Under the pieces are notes generated by a model, which was not told where the DNA came from, searched no databases, and was given only the letters and a program-made list of their open reading frames with translations. From assembly GCF_003989135.1 (NCBI RefSeq), contig NZ_RYZZ01000046.1, positions 1-57,890 of the forward strand: DNA of 57,890 nucleotides. Reading direction: 5' to 3'. A program made the translations under genes and the position numbers. This DNA is from Peribacillus cavernae. Its GTDB lineage: Bacteria; Bacillota; Bacilli; Bacillales; DSM-1321. Below are positions 1-8,210 of this stretch, piece by piece; position 1 is the stretch's first letter, and every line of letters starts with the position of its first letter.

Positions 1-2
1 TC

Positions 3-20
3 CGAGGGCGAAAGCCCTCG
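3..20. other. Perfect GAAA-loop hairpin upstream of aroQ
   Basis: A 7-bp perfect stem (CGAGGGC / GCCCTCG) closes a GAAA tetraloop. No T-run follows on the plus strand, so it is a poor terminator; it may be the end of a terminator or palindromic repeat from upstream of the window. The remaining bases to position 99 hold no gene that I can see. Confidence 0.4.
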
Positions 21-99
21 TCCTACTCTACTATATTGCAATAGTCCAAAGGCAGAGTGTAAGGAAAGAAGAAATAGCAGAAAATAAAGCAGGTGTAGC

Positions 100-546
100 A
101 TGGGAAACGTATTATTGATAAACGGGCCTAATCTTAATAGGCTGGGGACAAGGGAACCGAAGTACTACGGCGCAGCTACCTTAACTGATTTAGAGAATTC
201 ACTAAGGCAAGAGGCGGAAAGGCTGGGAGTCCAGTTAAGTTTTTTTCAGTCAAACCATGAAGGGGAGATTATTGATAAGCTTCACTGGGCCGAAGATAAT
301 GGCGTGGAAGGGATCATCATCAATCCAGGTGCATTTTCACACTATAGCTACGCGATTCGGGATGCAATTGCGGGTATTGAAACCCCTGCAATCGAAGTTC
401 ATATTTCAAACATCCATGCGCGTGAGGATTTCAGGCATGTATCTGTTACGGCGCCGGTGACAGCCGGACAAATCGTCGGTCTTGGATTGCAAGGCTATGA
501 ATTGGCCCTTCAGGCACTGACAAGGATCATAAAGGGGAGAAACTAA
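100..546 (+). CDS. aroQ: Type II 3-dehydroquinate dehydratase
   Basis: Converts 3-dehydroquinate to 3-dehydroshikimate in the shikimate pathway, in the cytoplasm. The 148-residue length is normal for the small dodecameric type II enzyme. Visible family motifs are PNLNRLGTREPKYYG near residue 10 (active-site Arg and Tyr), NHEGEIID near 52, INPGAFSHYS near 75 (substrate-binding Asn and the catalytic region), and HISNIHAREDFRHVS near 100 (catalytic His region). The ATG at 100 follows a weak GCAGGTG ribosome site. It is immediately followed by the peptidase gene (stop TAA at 544-546, next ATG at 547), the yqhS-yqhT arrangement of B. subtilis, so the two are probably cotranscribed. Confidence 0.95.
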   Translation: MGNVLLINGPNLNRLGTREPKYYGAATLTDLENSLRQEAERLGVQLSFFQSNHEGEIIDKLHWAEDNGVEGIIINPGAFSHYSYAIRDAIAGIETPAIEVHISNIHAREDFRHVSVTAPVTAGQIVGLGLQGYELALQALTRIIKGRN

Positions 547-1608
547 ATGGAGAAATTAAAGCGCTTCCGCTCGGAACTGGAGAAGGTTCAGGTTGACGGG
601 TTTTTAATCACAAGTACGTACAACCGCCGCTATATGACAAACTTCACTGGTTCTGCCGGTATCGTATTGATCTCACAAAAAGAAGCGAAGTTCATAACTG
701 ACTTTCGTTACGTAGAGCAGGCAGGAAAGCAGGCTCACGAGTATGATATCGTCCAGCACACGGGATCGATTATCGATGAAGTGGCCAGCCAGGCGAAGGC
801 CATGGGGATAAAAAAGCTTGGCTTTGAGCAGGATCATATCACGTATGCAATATACAAAGTGTATGAAGATGCTTTCGAAGGGGAGCTGGTGCCGCTATCA
901 GGGCTGATTGAGAAATTGCGCTTGATTAAGACACCCTCAGAGATTAAGATATTAAAGGAAGCTGCAAAGATTGCCGATGCAGCATTTACGCATATCGTCC
1001 AATATATCCGTCCCGGCTTGTCCGAATGGGAAGTCTCTAATGAACTTGAATTTTTTATGAGAAAGCAGGGAGCAACGTCCTCATCCTTCGATACAATTGT
1101 CGCATCCGGTTATCGCGGGGCGCTTCCGCATGGAGTGGCCTCCGATAAAGTGATCGTAACCGGTGATCTGGTTACACTTGATTACGGAGCCTATTATAAT
1201 GGCTATGTCTCCGATATTACCAGGACGCTTGCCGTCGGAAAGCCGAGCGATGAGTTAAAGGGCATCTACGATATTGTGCTTGAAGCACAACTGCGGGGAA
1301 TGGCGGGCATCAAGCCTGGCATGACAGGAAAAGAGGCGGACGCGCTGGCCCGTAATTTGATTGTTGAAAAAGGCTATGGGGAATCCTTCGGCCATTCGAC
1401 CGGACATGGTATCGGCCTCGAAGTACATGAAGGACCGGCTCTATCGGTAAGGTCTGACAGCGTACTCGAACCGGATATGGTTGTAACCGTAGAACCAGGT
1501 ATTTATGTGCCGGGTGTTGGTGGTGTCCGAATAGAGGATGATACGATCATTACCATTGAAGGTAATGAATCGCTTACACATTCCACAAAAGATTTAATTA
1601 TCCTGTAA
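547..1608 (+). CDS. yqhT: M24 family Xaa-Pro aminopeptidase (YqhT/PapA type)
   Basis: A cytoplasmic metallopeptidase expected to remove N-terminal residues preceding proline. The 353 residues comprise an N-terminal creatinase-like domain (about 1-125) and a C-terminal pita-bread domain. The five metal ligands can be placed: Asp in [10 protein letters not shown] and in VSDITRT, His in [14 protein letters not shown], Glu in VVTVEPGIY and Glu in GVRIEDDTI. The start directly abuts aroQ, and the AGGGGAGAAACTAA stretch before it supplies the ribosome site. efp follows after 22 nt. PepQ-type prolidase activity is the alternative, which motifs alone cannot exclude. Confidence 0.92.
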   Translation: MEKLKRFRSELEKVQVDGFLITSTYNRRYMTNFTGSAGIVLISQKEAKFITDFRYVEQAGKQAHEYDIVQHTGSIIDEVASQAKAMGIKKLGFEQDHITYAIYKVYEDAFEGELVPLSGLIEKLRLIKTPSEIKILKEAAKIADAAFTHIVQYIRPGLSEWEVSNELEFFMRKQGATSSSFDTIVASGYRGALPHGVASDKVIVTGDLVTLDYGAYYNGYVSDITRTLAVGKPSDELKGIYDIVLEAQLRGMAGIKPGMTGKEADALARNLIVEKGYGESFGHSTGHGIGLEVHEGPALSVRSDSVLEPDMVVTVEPGIYVPGVGGVRIEDDTIITIEGNESLTHSTKDLIIL

Positions 1609-1630
1609 AAAGATTGTAGGAGGACGAAAC

Positions 1631-2188
1631 ATGATTTCTGTTAACGATTTTCGAACTGGTTTAACGATCGAGGTAGACAATGGAATTTGGCAGGTAATCG
1701 AATTCCAGCACGTAAAACCAGGCAAGGGAGCGGCATTCGTACGTTCAAAGCTTCGCAACCTCCGTACCGGCGCTATCCAGGAAAAAACATTTCGTGCCGG
1801 TGAAAAGGTAAGCAAGGCCCACATTGAAAACCGAAAAATGCAGTATTTATATGCAAGCGGCGATAATCATGTATTCATGGATAATGAAACATATGATCAA
1901 ATCGAACTTCCCGCTGCCAGTATAGAGCGCGAATTGAAATTCCTCAAAGAAAACATGGAAGTCCACATCATGACATTCCAGAGCGAAACGCTTGGCGTTG
2001 AACTGCCAAACACAGTTGTGCTGGAGGTGAAAGAAACAGAGCCAGGAATCAAGGGTGACACAGCCTCAGGCGGAACAAAGCCGGCAACTCTTGAAACAGG
2101 CCTGATTGTCCAGGTACCTTTCTTCATAAACCAGGGAGACCGTTTAATCATCAATACAACTGAAGCTTCTTATGTATCACGTGCATAA
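1631..2188 (+). CDS. efp: Translation elongation factor P
   Basis: EF-P binds stalled ribosomes and promotes peptide bonds at polyproline stretches. At 185 residues it has the normal three-domain length: a KOW-like domain I and two OB domains. The modification-site loop [13 protein letters not shown] places Lys32 at its tip, the residue that in B. subtilis carries 5-aminopentanol; the modification is inferred by homology. The C-terminal signature around [17 protein letters not shown] is intact. A strong GTAGGAGG site precedes the ATG. An intrinsic terminator follows at once, separating this operon from the sporulation genes. Confidence 0.97.
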   Translation: MISVNDFRTGLTIEVDNGIWQVIEFQHVKPGKGAAFVRSKLRNLRTGAIQEKTFRAGEKVSKAHIENRKMQYLYASGDNHVFMDNETYDQIELPAASIERELKFLKENMEVHIMTFQSETLGVELPNTVVLEVKETEPGIKGDTASGGTKPATLETGLIVQVPFFINQGDRLIINTTEASYVSRA

Positions 2189-2201
2189 GGAAAAGTGAGA
2201 A

Positions 2202-2230
2202 AACCGGAGATATGGATCTCTGGTTTTTTT
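2202..2230 (+). terminator. Intrinsic terminator after efp
   Basis: A 10-bp stem AACCGGAGAT / ATCTCTGGTT (one G-T pair) with an ATGG loop is followed by a run of T. It lies 13 nt after the efp stop codon. Confidence 0.85.
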
Positions 2231-2294
2231 GCGTTCCTTTTTAAGTTGCGGCTAAAGGTAATGGCTTTGAATCAAAATGCTCATATAATGGCTG

Positions 2295-2322
2295 TCATAA
2301 ATTGTCCGGACAGGCATACATT
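2295..2322 (+). promoter_or_regulatory. Candidate sigma-E promoter for the spoIIIA operon
   Basis: A TCATAAA box is followed after 13 nt by CATACATT, close to the sigma-E pattern of an ATA-containing -35 element and a CATACA-type -10 element. It ends 37 nt before the spoIIIAA start, as expected for a mother-cell operon. This is pattern matching only. Confidence 0.55.
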
Positions 2323-2359
2323 TTTTATATACGGAAATGGTGTTTACAGGAGGGGAGCT

Positions 2360-3289
2360 ATGGAAAGTGTCCTATCATTATTGCCAAAAAAAATTCACGA
2401 ACAACTCCAACACATCTCACCGGCTGTGGCTGAACGAATAGAAGAACTCCGCATCCGAATCGGCAGGCCGCTTGAAATAATAGTCGGCGGCAAGCCATCC
2501 TTTATGCCGTATTTGGTGGATGCGGGGGATGCGCAAGCTTTGCTTAGCCGCTTGAGCCAATTTTCGCTATATACGCTTGAAGAAGAATTAAAGCGGGGAT
2601 ATATCACGGTTGCCGGCGGACACCGGGTCGGCCTGGCTGGAAAGGTTATCCTCGAAAATGGTGGCGTGAAAGCAATCAGGGATATTTCTTCATTTAACAT
2701 TAGGATAGCCAGGCAGAAAATCGGTGCAGCCGAAGAGCTGATTTCTTTTTTATATACACATGAATGGCAGCATACGATGATCATCGGCGCGCCGCAAAGC
2801 GGAAAAACCACTTTGCTTCGGGATATCGCACGGATTATTTCAAGCGGGAGCGAGCGTTATAACATTCTGCCGAATAAGGTGGGGATTGTTGATGAGCGCT
2901 CTGAAATCGCCGGCTGTGTCCAGGGAGTGCCGCAGCTCGAATTTGGGCCGCGGGTCGATGTACTGGATGGCTGTCCAAAGGCAGAGGGAATGATGATGAT
3001 GATCCGTTCCATGTCACCCGATGTCCTCGTCGTCGATGAAATTGGACGAGCCGAAGATACTCTGGCTGTGCTTGAAGCGGTAAATGCCGGGATCAAGCTG
3101 ATCATCACGACTCACGGACAGTCATTGGAAGAGATCAGGAAACGTCCTACGATCGCTGCTATCCTTGAGCAAAGCATATTCGAGAGATTTATCGAATTAA
3201 AACGGAGTGAAGATCAAGGCAGGATTTCAACCGTGTTTGACGGCGGGGGCCGGCAGATTTCCAAAAAAGCGGGGTCGCAGCATGTTTAA
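2360..3289 (+). CDS. spoIIIAA: Stage III sporulation protein AA, ATPase
   Basis: Mother-cell ATPase of the SpoIIIA-SpoIIQ channel that keeps the engulfed forespore supplied and allows late sigma-G activity; it resembles secretion ATPases. The reading frame is open from 2195, but the ATG at 2360 is chosen because an AGGAGGGGAG site lies just upstream and the predicted 309 residues match the family. A Walker A motif GAPQSGKTTLLRD lies near residues 143-155 and Walker B-like DVLVVDEIG near 220. It overlaps spoIIIAB by 8 nt. First gene of the eight-gene operon. The yqhV gene found between efp and this gene in B. subtilis is absent. Confidence 0.95.
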   Translation: MESVLSLLPKKIHEQLQHISPAVAERIEELRIRIGRPLEIIVGGKPSFMPYLVDAGDAQALLSRLSQFSLYTLEEELKRGYITVAGGHRVGLAGKVILENGGVKAIRDISSFNIRIARQKIGAAEELISFLYTHEWQHTMIIGAPQSGKTTLLRDIARIISSGSERYNILPNKVGIVDERSEIAGCVQGVPQLEFGPRVDVLDGCPKAEGMMMMIRSMSPDVLVVDEIGRAEDTLAVLEAVNAGIKLIITTHGQSLEEIRKRPTIAAILEQSIFERFIELKRSEDQGRISTVFDGGGRQISKKAGSQHV

Positions 3290-3797
3290 GCTAATCGGAG
3301 CGGTAATCATTATTTTATCGACGACATGGGCCGGCTTTGAAGCATCAAGGCATTTGAGCCAGCGGCCGCGGCAGCTAAGGCAGTTGAAGAGTGCCCTGCA
3401 GTCGCTGGAAGCTGAAATCATGTATGGCCATACCCCGCTTGGCGATGCGGCACTGAAAATTTCGAAACAAATACCTAAACCGCTGTCGTGGTTTTTTGAA
3501 ATATTTTCCGGCCGTCTGGCATCCGGCGAAACAACTGTGAAAACAGCCTGGGATGAGTCTTTGAAAGAAGTATGGAAATCGCTCGCGTTGAAACAGGGGG
3601 AATTCGAAATTCTTTCCCAATTCGGCGAAACGCTGGGAAGGTCCGATAGATACAATCAGCAAAAACAGATACTCCTTACCATGACTCATTTGGAAAGAGA
3701 AGAGAACGATGCAATCGACCGGCAGGGGAAATATGAAAAGATGGTCAAAAGCCTCGGCTTTTTATCAGGCTTGTTACTAATAATTTTGCTGATGTAG
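3282..3797 (+). CDS. spoIIIAB: Stage III sporulation protein AB
   Basis: A component of the SpoIIIA secretion-like complex in the mother-cell membrane around the forespore. The 171-residue product has an N-terminal membrane segment (about residues 3-20), a soluble helical domain resembling GspF-type proteins, and a second hydrophobic segment at the C terminus (FLSGLLLIILLM). The ATG at 3282 overlaps the end of spoIIIAA and gives the standard family length; the frame is open further upstream, but that would place the start deep inside spoIIIAA. Translational coupling to spoIIIAA is likely. Confidence 0.93.
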   Translation: MFKLIGAVIIILSTTWAGFEASRHLSQRPRQLRQLKSALQSLEAEIMYGHTPLGDAALKISKQIPKPLSWFFEIFSGRLASGETTVKTAWDESLKEVWKSLALKQGEFEILSQFGETLGRSDRYNQQKQILLTMTHLEREENDAIDRQGKYEKMVKSLGFLSGLLLIILLM

Positions 3798-3818
3798 GCA
3801 GATCCGGGAGGAATCAAG

Positions 3819-4022
3819 ATGGGCATTGAAGTGGACATCATTTTTAAAATTGCCGGTGTCGGAATTGTAGTTGCGTTTCTACATACAATTTTAGATCAGG
3901 TCGGAAAAAAGGAATACGCCCAATGGGTGACTCTTTTTGGCTTTATTTATATTTTATTCATGGTTGCATCGGTTGTGGAAAATCTCTTCCAAAAAATCAA
4001 ATCCGTATTCTTGTTCCAGTAA
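3819..4022 (+). CDS. spoIIIAC: Stage III sporulation protein AC
   Basis: A 67-residue polytopic membrane protein with two hydrophobic helices, about residues 5-24 and 35-55, standard for this small SpoIIIA subunit (68 residues in B. subtilis as I recall). A GGGAGGAATC ribosome site precedes the ATG. It lies 21 nt after spoIIIAB. Its stop codon is followed immediately by the ribosome site of spoIIIAD. Confidence 0.93.
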   Translation: MGIEVDIIFKIAGVGIVVAFLHTILDQVGKKEYAQWVTLFGFIYILFMVASVVENLFQKIKSVFLFQ

Positions 4023-4037
4023 GGGGAGGGATCGGCC

Positions 4038-4427
4038 ATCGAAATAATCAAAATTGCCGGAATCGCACTGGTGGCTACATTCCTGGCCCTTATCGTAAAG
4101 GAACAAAAGCCGAATTTTGCCTTCTTGCTGGTGGTTTTTGTCGGGTGTTCCATCTTCCTTTTTTTAGCGGATAAAATCTATGAAATCATTCAGATGCTTG
4201 AAAAAATCGCAATTAATGCCAATGTCAATATGATTTATTTAGAAACGATTCTTAAGATCATCGGGATTGCCTATATTGCTGAATTTGCTTCCCAGATCAC
4301 AAAAGATGCCGGACAGGGCTCGCTCGCTTCTAAAATTGAACTTGCTGGTAAAATACTGATTCTGGCCATGGCAATTCCTATTTTGACAGTCATCATCGAA
4401 ACGGTCATTAAACTGATTCCAAGCTGA
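4038..4427 (+). CDS. spoIIIAD: Stage III sporulation protein AD (apparent AUC start)
   Basis: A polytopic membrane subunit of the SpoIIIA complex. The body is highly typical (VKEQKPNFAFLLVV, EKIAINANVNM, ETILKIIGIAYIAEF). No ATG, GTG or TTG lies at a sensible place. An AAGGGGAGGG ribosome site is at 4021-4030, and the codon 7 nt later in the correct frame is ATC at 4038, giving a 129-residue protein whose first residues align with the family N terminus. The first conventional start in frame is GTG at 4071, which would remove 11 conserved residues and leaves the ribosome site 40 nt away. Either AUC initiates, or the sequence has an error there. Confidence 0.85.
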   Translation: MEIIKIAGIALVATFLALIVKEQKPNFAFLLVVFVGCSIFLFLADKIYEIIQMLEKIAINANVNMIYLETILKIIGIAYIAEFASQITKDAGQGSLASKIELAGKILILAMAIPILTVIIETVIKLIPS

Positions 4428-4465
4428 CGGGCATATTCCTAGTCAATCCTAGGTGAGGTGAATAT

Positions 4466-5659
4466 ATGAAGCAACGAATACGCTACCTTTCGCTCATGCT
4501 GCTCTTCCTCTTTTTTTCTCATGGAGGCGTGGTACACGCCTCGAGTACCGAGAAGACAGAGCCCATCGTGCAATCGGAGCTTGTGCAGTCACAAATCGAC
4601 AAGCTTGGAGTGGACGAGCTAAAAAAATACTGGGATGACGTCGTGACCAAATACGGAGGGTTCCTGCCGGAAAGCCAAAAAGGCAGCTTTATGGATTTTG
4701 TCAGCGGGGAAAAGCAATTCTCGTTCAAGGAATGGGGTAAGGGGTTGGGGAAATTCGTTTTCCATGAATTGCTGGTGAATGGGAAACTGCTTGGATCATT
4801 GATCCTGCTCACGGTATTCAGCATGTTTCTTCAGTCACTGCAGAATGCCTTCGAGCAAAGCTCTGTCAGCAAAGTCGCTTATGCCATCGTTTACATGGTG
4901 CTGATCATTCTCGCGCTTAACAGCTTTCATGTCGCGATTACGTATACGAAGGAAACGATAGATCTGATGATTTCCTTCCTTATGGCGCTGCTCCCTTTGC
5001 TCCTCGCGCTGATCGCGGCCTCAGGAGGGGTGATCTCGGCAGGGTTCTTCCATCCGATTCTTCTGTTCCTTATGAACACGAGTGGAATATTAGTTCAGTT
5101 CGTAGTACTGCCACTCCTGTTTCTTGCAGCGATTCTCAGTATTGTCAGCACGTTGACAGATCAATACAAGGTCACACAGCTGGCCCAGCTGCTGCGGAAT
5201 TTGGGGATTGGCATGCTCGGGGCCTTCATGACTGTGTTTCTTGGCGTCATTTCTGTTCAGGGCACGACCTCCGCGGTTGCCGACGGGGTCACCCTCAGGA
5301 CGGCAAAGTTCATTACCGGCAATTTCATCCCGGTAATTGGGCGAATGGTTACCGATGCCACAGATACGGTCATCAATGCATCCGTCCTGCTGAAAAATAC
5401 AGTGGGGATGGCAGGTGTGGCAATCCTGCTGCTGATTACAGCCTTTCCGGCGATCAAGATTTTGACGGTTGCTTTTATCTATAAACTGGCAGCAGGACTC
5501 TTGCAGCCGCTCGGCGGGGGACCGGTGATCAACTGTCTCGATATTATCAGCAAGAGCATGCTTTATATTTTTGCAGCACTGGCCATTGTTTCGCTTATGT
5601 TTTTTCTAAGCATTACCGTCATCATTGCAGCCGGGAATATTACGCTTATGGTGCGATAG
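4466..5659 (+). CDS. spoIIIAE: Stage III sporulation protein AE
   Basis: The largest membrane subunit of the SpoIIIA channel. The 397 residues include a cleavable-looking signal sequence (about 1-25, ending near VVHASS), a hydrophilic stretch to about residue 105 and then multiple membrane helices to the C terminus. Family-typical sequences include GGPVINCLDIISKSM near residue 350. A TAGGTGAGGTGAAT ribosome site precedes the ATG. In B. subtilis spoIIIAF follows almost directly; here a 364-nt gap with a repeat-like element intervenes. Confidence 0.94.
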   Translation: MKQRIRYLSLMLLFLFFSHGGVVHASSTEKTEPIVQSELVQSQIDKLGVDELKKYWDDVVTKYGGFLPESQKGSFMDFVSGEKQFSFKEWGKGLGKFVFHELLVNGKLLGSLILLTVFSMFLQSLQNAFEQSSVSKVAYAIVYMVLIILALNSFHVAITYTKETIDLMISFLMALLPLLLALIAASGGVISAGFFHPILLFLMNTSGILVQFVVLPLLFLAAILSIVSTLTDQYKVTQLAQLLRNLGIGMLGAFMTVFLGVISVQGTTSAVADGVTLRTAKFITGNFIPVIGRMVTDATDTVINASVLLKNTVGMAGVAILLLITAFPAIKILTVAFIYKLAAGLLQPLGGGPVINCLDIISKSMLYIFAALAIVSLMFFLSITVIIAAGNITLMVR

Positions 5660-5663
5660 AAAA

Positions 5664-5965
5664 TCGCAAGCGCCTTGTATAAAGGAACGTCGACTAGGAA
5701 CCGCCATGTCCTGTGGCGAACGTCGACGTCAGCGCATCCTCGAAAAGCTATCGCTTTCCTTCGTGCGATGTAATGCTGACGAAGCGTTCCTTGTCCTGCG
5801 CAAGTCCGACAAGCATAAGACGAGCACAGAAAGAAGGCGAACACCCTTCTTGCTGTGATTGGCTTATGACCTCGAGGCCGACTAAGATCGCCACATCCTT
5901 ATGTCTTCGTCGGCACTAGCACGTCCTGTGCGTCGGGGCTAGGCGCTAGGCGCTGGAGCTAGACA
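5664..5965. repeat. Repeat-like GC-rich element inside the spoIIIA operon
   Basis: This gap begins with AAATCGCAAGCGCCTTG and ends with GGCGCTAGGCGCTGGAGCTAGACA. It carries internal inverted repeats: TCCGACAAGCATAAG at 5805-5819 against CTTATGTCTTCGTCGG at about 5898-5912, and CGCCA/TGGCG near 5702-5718. No reading frame has a ribosome site or protein similarity that I recognise. The form (ends rich in GCGC, foldable, no gene) recalls the miniature repeats scattered between genes of Bacillaceae. Mobile origin is inferred, not shown. The region at 27724-27900 may be related. Confidence 0.55.
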
Positions 5966-6023
5966 TCCATACACATTGAAAAAGTAGTACTTTCTTGATT
6001 AATGAAAGAAAGGAGCAGGAGCA

Positions 6024-6647
6024 TTGGAACTTTTATCCGGATGGGTCACAAATATCATTGTGTTTGTACTGCTTGCTACCGTCATTGATATGCTGCTTCC
6101 AAGCTCGGCGATGCAAAAGTATGCCAAGATGGTTATCGGCCTTTTGCTGATTGCCATCATCATCTCGCCGATTTTTTCCTTATTTAATACGGATTTTGAT
6201 ACATTGATGGCAACAGCAACGGCTTCTTTTGAAAAAGACGGACAAAAAAATCTGGAAAATTTAACAGAAATGAAGAAAAAAGAAATACAAGCCTCACAAC
6301 ATGCATATATTTTAGAACAAACAGCTGGCCAATTAAAGGCAGAAGTAGAAGAGGAGTTGATAGAAAAGTACGATACGGAAATTCAATCGATTGAACTTGC
6401 TGTAGAAAATGCTGAACAACCAAAGATCCCGGAGGATTTGCAGAAGATTGTCCTGACATTGGACAAAGCAAAAAGAGAGACAGATTCAGTAGAGGCGGTA
6501 GCGAAAATAGAAATTAATACCGGCCATGCTCCTCAAAAACAAACTGCCAATCTTGAGGAAATTAAGAAATTTCTTGCAGCAAAATGGTCCGTCAATGAAC
6601 AACTGATTGAAATAGCCGGGGAAGGGGATGGGGAAATTGAAAAATGA
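6024..6647 (+). CDS. spoIIIAF: Stage III sporulation protein AF
   Basis: SpoIIIA complex protein with two N-terminal membrane helices (about residues 8-25 and 35-54) and a soluble ring-building-motif domain facing the intermembrane space. The TTG start at 6024 is preceded by AAAGGAGCAGGAG and gives 207 residues, the usual length. The charged middle (about 70-160) is low-complexity Glu/Lys rich. It overlaps spoIIIAG by 20 nt. Because of the 364-nt gap upstream, its expression depends on read-through of the inserted element or on a promoter within it. Confidence 0.92.
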   Translation: MELLSGWVTNIIVFVLLATVIDMLLPSSAMQKYAKMVIGLLLIAIIISPIFSLFNTDFDTLMATATASFEKDGQKNLENLTEMKKKEIQASQHAYILEQTAGQLKAEVEEELIEKYDTEIQSIELAVENAEQPKIPEDLQKIVLTLDKAKRETDSVEAVAKIEINTGHAPQKQTANLEEIKKFLAAKWSVNEQLIEIAGEGDGEIEK

Positions 6648-7305
6648 TAAAGGTCCATTAACCTGGCTTTCCAAGCTATTCAATAAAGAAACTGATCCTA
6701 AAGAGAAAAAGCCTTCCAAGTATGCTTACGTCTTTCTGGTCCTTATCATGGGGGTGGGGATCATGATGGCCGGAAACTTTTTGACAGGCGGGCAGGAAAG
6801 CGAGCTGGCGCCCGATTCGAATGATGCAATGCCTGCTTTGGGCAGCAAAGCTTCAGAAGAAGAGGTTCCGGCGTTCGGGGGAAAAGAACCAACCGAAATC
6901 AAATCGATTAAAGACTATGAAAAGTACTTGCAAACGGAAATGAAGGAAGCGCTCGAGGCCATTTCAGGAGTGGATGATGTCAAGGTTGTCGTAAATGTTG
7001 ATGCGTCAGAACAGAAAATCTTCGAGAAGAACAAGGTAACACAAAAGCAAGTCACCGAAGAAACCGACCAGGAAGGCGGCAAGCGGACAGTCGAAGATAC
7101 GAACATTGATGAGCAGCTTGTCATCATAAAAAGCGGCGAGAAAGAAGGACCCATTGTACTGGAAACAAAGAAACCAAAGATCCGCGGCGTCCTGGTAGTG
7201 GCCAAAGGGGCCGAGAATATTCAAATAAAGAAATGGATCATCGAAGCTATTACAAGGTCACTTGACGTACCAAGCCACCGGGTTTCAGTCATGCCCAAAA
7301 AATAA
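6628..7305 (+). CDS. spoIIIAG: Stage III sporulation protein AG
   Basis: Forms the large ring of the SpoIIIA-SpoIIQ channel in the intermembrane space. The 225 residues contain one membrane helix (about 32-50), a linker, and a ring-building-motif domain interrupted by a charged insertion around KNKVTQKQVTEETDQEGG, which corresponds to the beta-triangle region of the family. The ATG at 6628 overlaps spoIIIAF, with GGGGAAGGGG as ribosome site. The C-terminal sequence RGVLVVAKGAENIQIKKWI is typical. Confidence 0.94.
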   Translation: MGKLKNDKGPLTWLSKLFNKETDPKEKKPSKYAYVFLVLIMGVGIMMAGNFLTGGQESELAPDSNDAMPALGSKASEEEVPAFGGKEPTEIKSIKDYEKYLQTEMKEALEAISGVDDVKVVVNVDASEQKIFEKNKVTQKQVTEETDQEGGKRTVEDTNIDEQLVIIKSGEKEGPIVLETKKPKIRGVLVVAKGAENIQIKKWIIEAITRSLDVPSHRVSVMPKK

Positions 7306-7319
7306 GGGGGAAAACGATT

Positions 7320-7889
7320 ATGTTATTAAAGAAGCAAACTGTTTGGTTATTAACGATGTTAAGCCTTGTCGTCGTATTATCTGTCTACTATTTGACTACG
7401 CCGGAAAAGAAACCTACCAACATGGCAGCTACTGAACAAAAAGAGGACAAACAGCAGACCGAACAGGTTAAAGAAGAAATGGCAGAAAAGCCATCTGCCA
7501 AAAAATCCGGTGCTTCCGTCGTGACCAAGGAATCAAGCGATGCTGCATTCGAAAGCATGCGCCTTGAAATTGATGATAATCGTTCCAAACAAAAAGAAGA
7601 ACTGACATTGGTCATGGCCAATACGGACCTGTCTGCTGAAGAGAGAAGCGAGGCGAAGAAAACGATCGAGGAGTTAGATGCAATCGGTGAGAAAGAACAA
7701 ATTATTGAATCCTTGATTGGCGCGATGAATTATGATGCAGCGCTTGTAAGGGTAAATGGACAGGATATCAACATTACCGTGAAAGCAGATAAGCAAAGCG
7801 CCTCGGCAGCGAATGATATTATCCAGCTAGTCAGTGATGAATTTGAAGGTATGCAGAATGTAGCCGTTGACTTCCAGCCGAAAAAATAG
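7320..7889 (+). CDS. spoIIIAH: Stage III sporulation protein AH
   Basis: Mother-cell partner of forespore SpoIIQ in the intermembrane channel, with a YscJ/FliF-like ring-building domain at the C terminus (about residues 85-189). One N-terminal membrane helix (about 8-26) is followed by a charged Lys/Glu-rich linker. At 189 residues it is shorter than the roughly 218 of B. subtilis, the difference lying in the linker. It is the last gene of the operon and is followed by a strong terminator. An AAGGGGG site precedes the ATG. Confidence 0.94.
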   Translation: MLLKKQTVWLLTMLSLVVVLSVYYLTTPEKKPTNMAATEQKEDKQQTEQVKEEMAEKPSAKKSGASVVTKESSDAAFESMRLEIDDNRSKQKEELTLVMANTDLSAEERSEAKKTIEELDAIGEKEQIIESLIGAMNYDAALVRVNGQDINITVKADKQSASAANDIIQLVSDEFEGMQNVAVDFQPKK

Positions 7890-7897
7890 TTGATGAC

Positions 7898-7952
7898 AAC
7901 AGCAAGAAAGGCCTTCTCTTAGTAAAAAGAGAGGGCCTTTCTTGCTGTTTTT
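7898..7952 (+). terminator. Intrinsic terminator of the spoIIIA operon
   Basis: A long stem (AGCAAGAAAGGCC... paired with ...GGCCTTTCTTGCT, extended by TCTCTT/AGAGAG) is followed by TTTTT. Confidence 0.92.
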
Positions 7953-8043
7953 GAGGCGTGTTAAAAATTTCTTTTAAAAATTCACATCTTTTAAATAAAA
8001 AGGTAAAATAAGTAGAGCATTATATTAGAAGTAAAGCTGTGTA

Positions 8044-8073
8044 TTGAATTTTGCTAAGCTATTATCGTATGAT
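8044..8073 (+). promoter_or_regulatory. Candidate sigma-A promoter for accBC
   Basis: TTGAAT is separated by 18 nt from TATGAT. The predicted transcript would have a leader of about 130 nt before accB. The rest of the 7953-8207 gap shows AT-rich sequence and no gene. Confidence 0.45.
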
Positions 8074-8092
8074 ATTAGTATCTAGTCATAAG
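8074..8092. promoter_or_regulatory. FapR-like palindrome at the accBC start site
   Basis: ATTAGTATCTAGTCATAAG matches 14 of 19 positions of the FapR operator as I remember it (ATTAGTACC TGGTACTAAT). It sits directly after the -10 box, where a repressor would block initiation. FapR control of acc genes is not known to me for B. subtilis, so this is a weak candidate. Confidence 0.3.
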
Positions 8093-8210
8093 ATTGCAGC
8101 CCCGGTTCAAACAGAACGTTCAGAAAGCGGGCGAAAGATACTGGATACTTGTTGAGACGACTACTATACTTATCTTAATTATTTAAAAAACGCAGACAAG
8201 GGGTGCCATG

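Noticed and set aside
2195..2359. Longer N-terminal extension of spoIIIAA, or a yqhV remnant.
   Set aside because: The extension reads through the efp terminator and the promoter-like site; ATG 2360 has the ribosome site and gives the family length. No yqhV-like sequence is visible.
5563..5919. Short open frames on both strands within the element after spoIIIAE.
   Set aside because: No ribosome sites, no domain, and they cover inverted repeats; best explained as repeat DNA.
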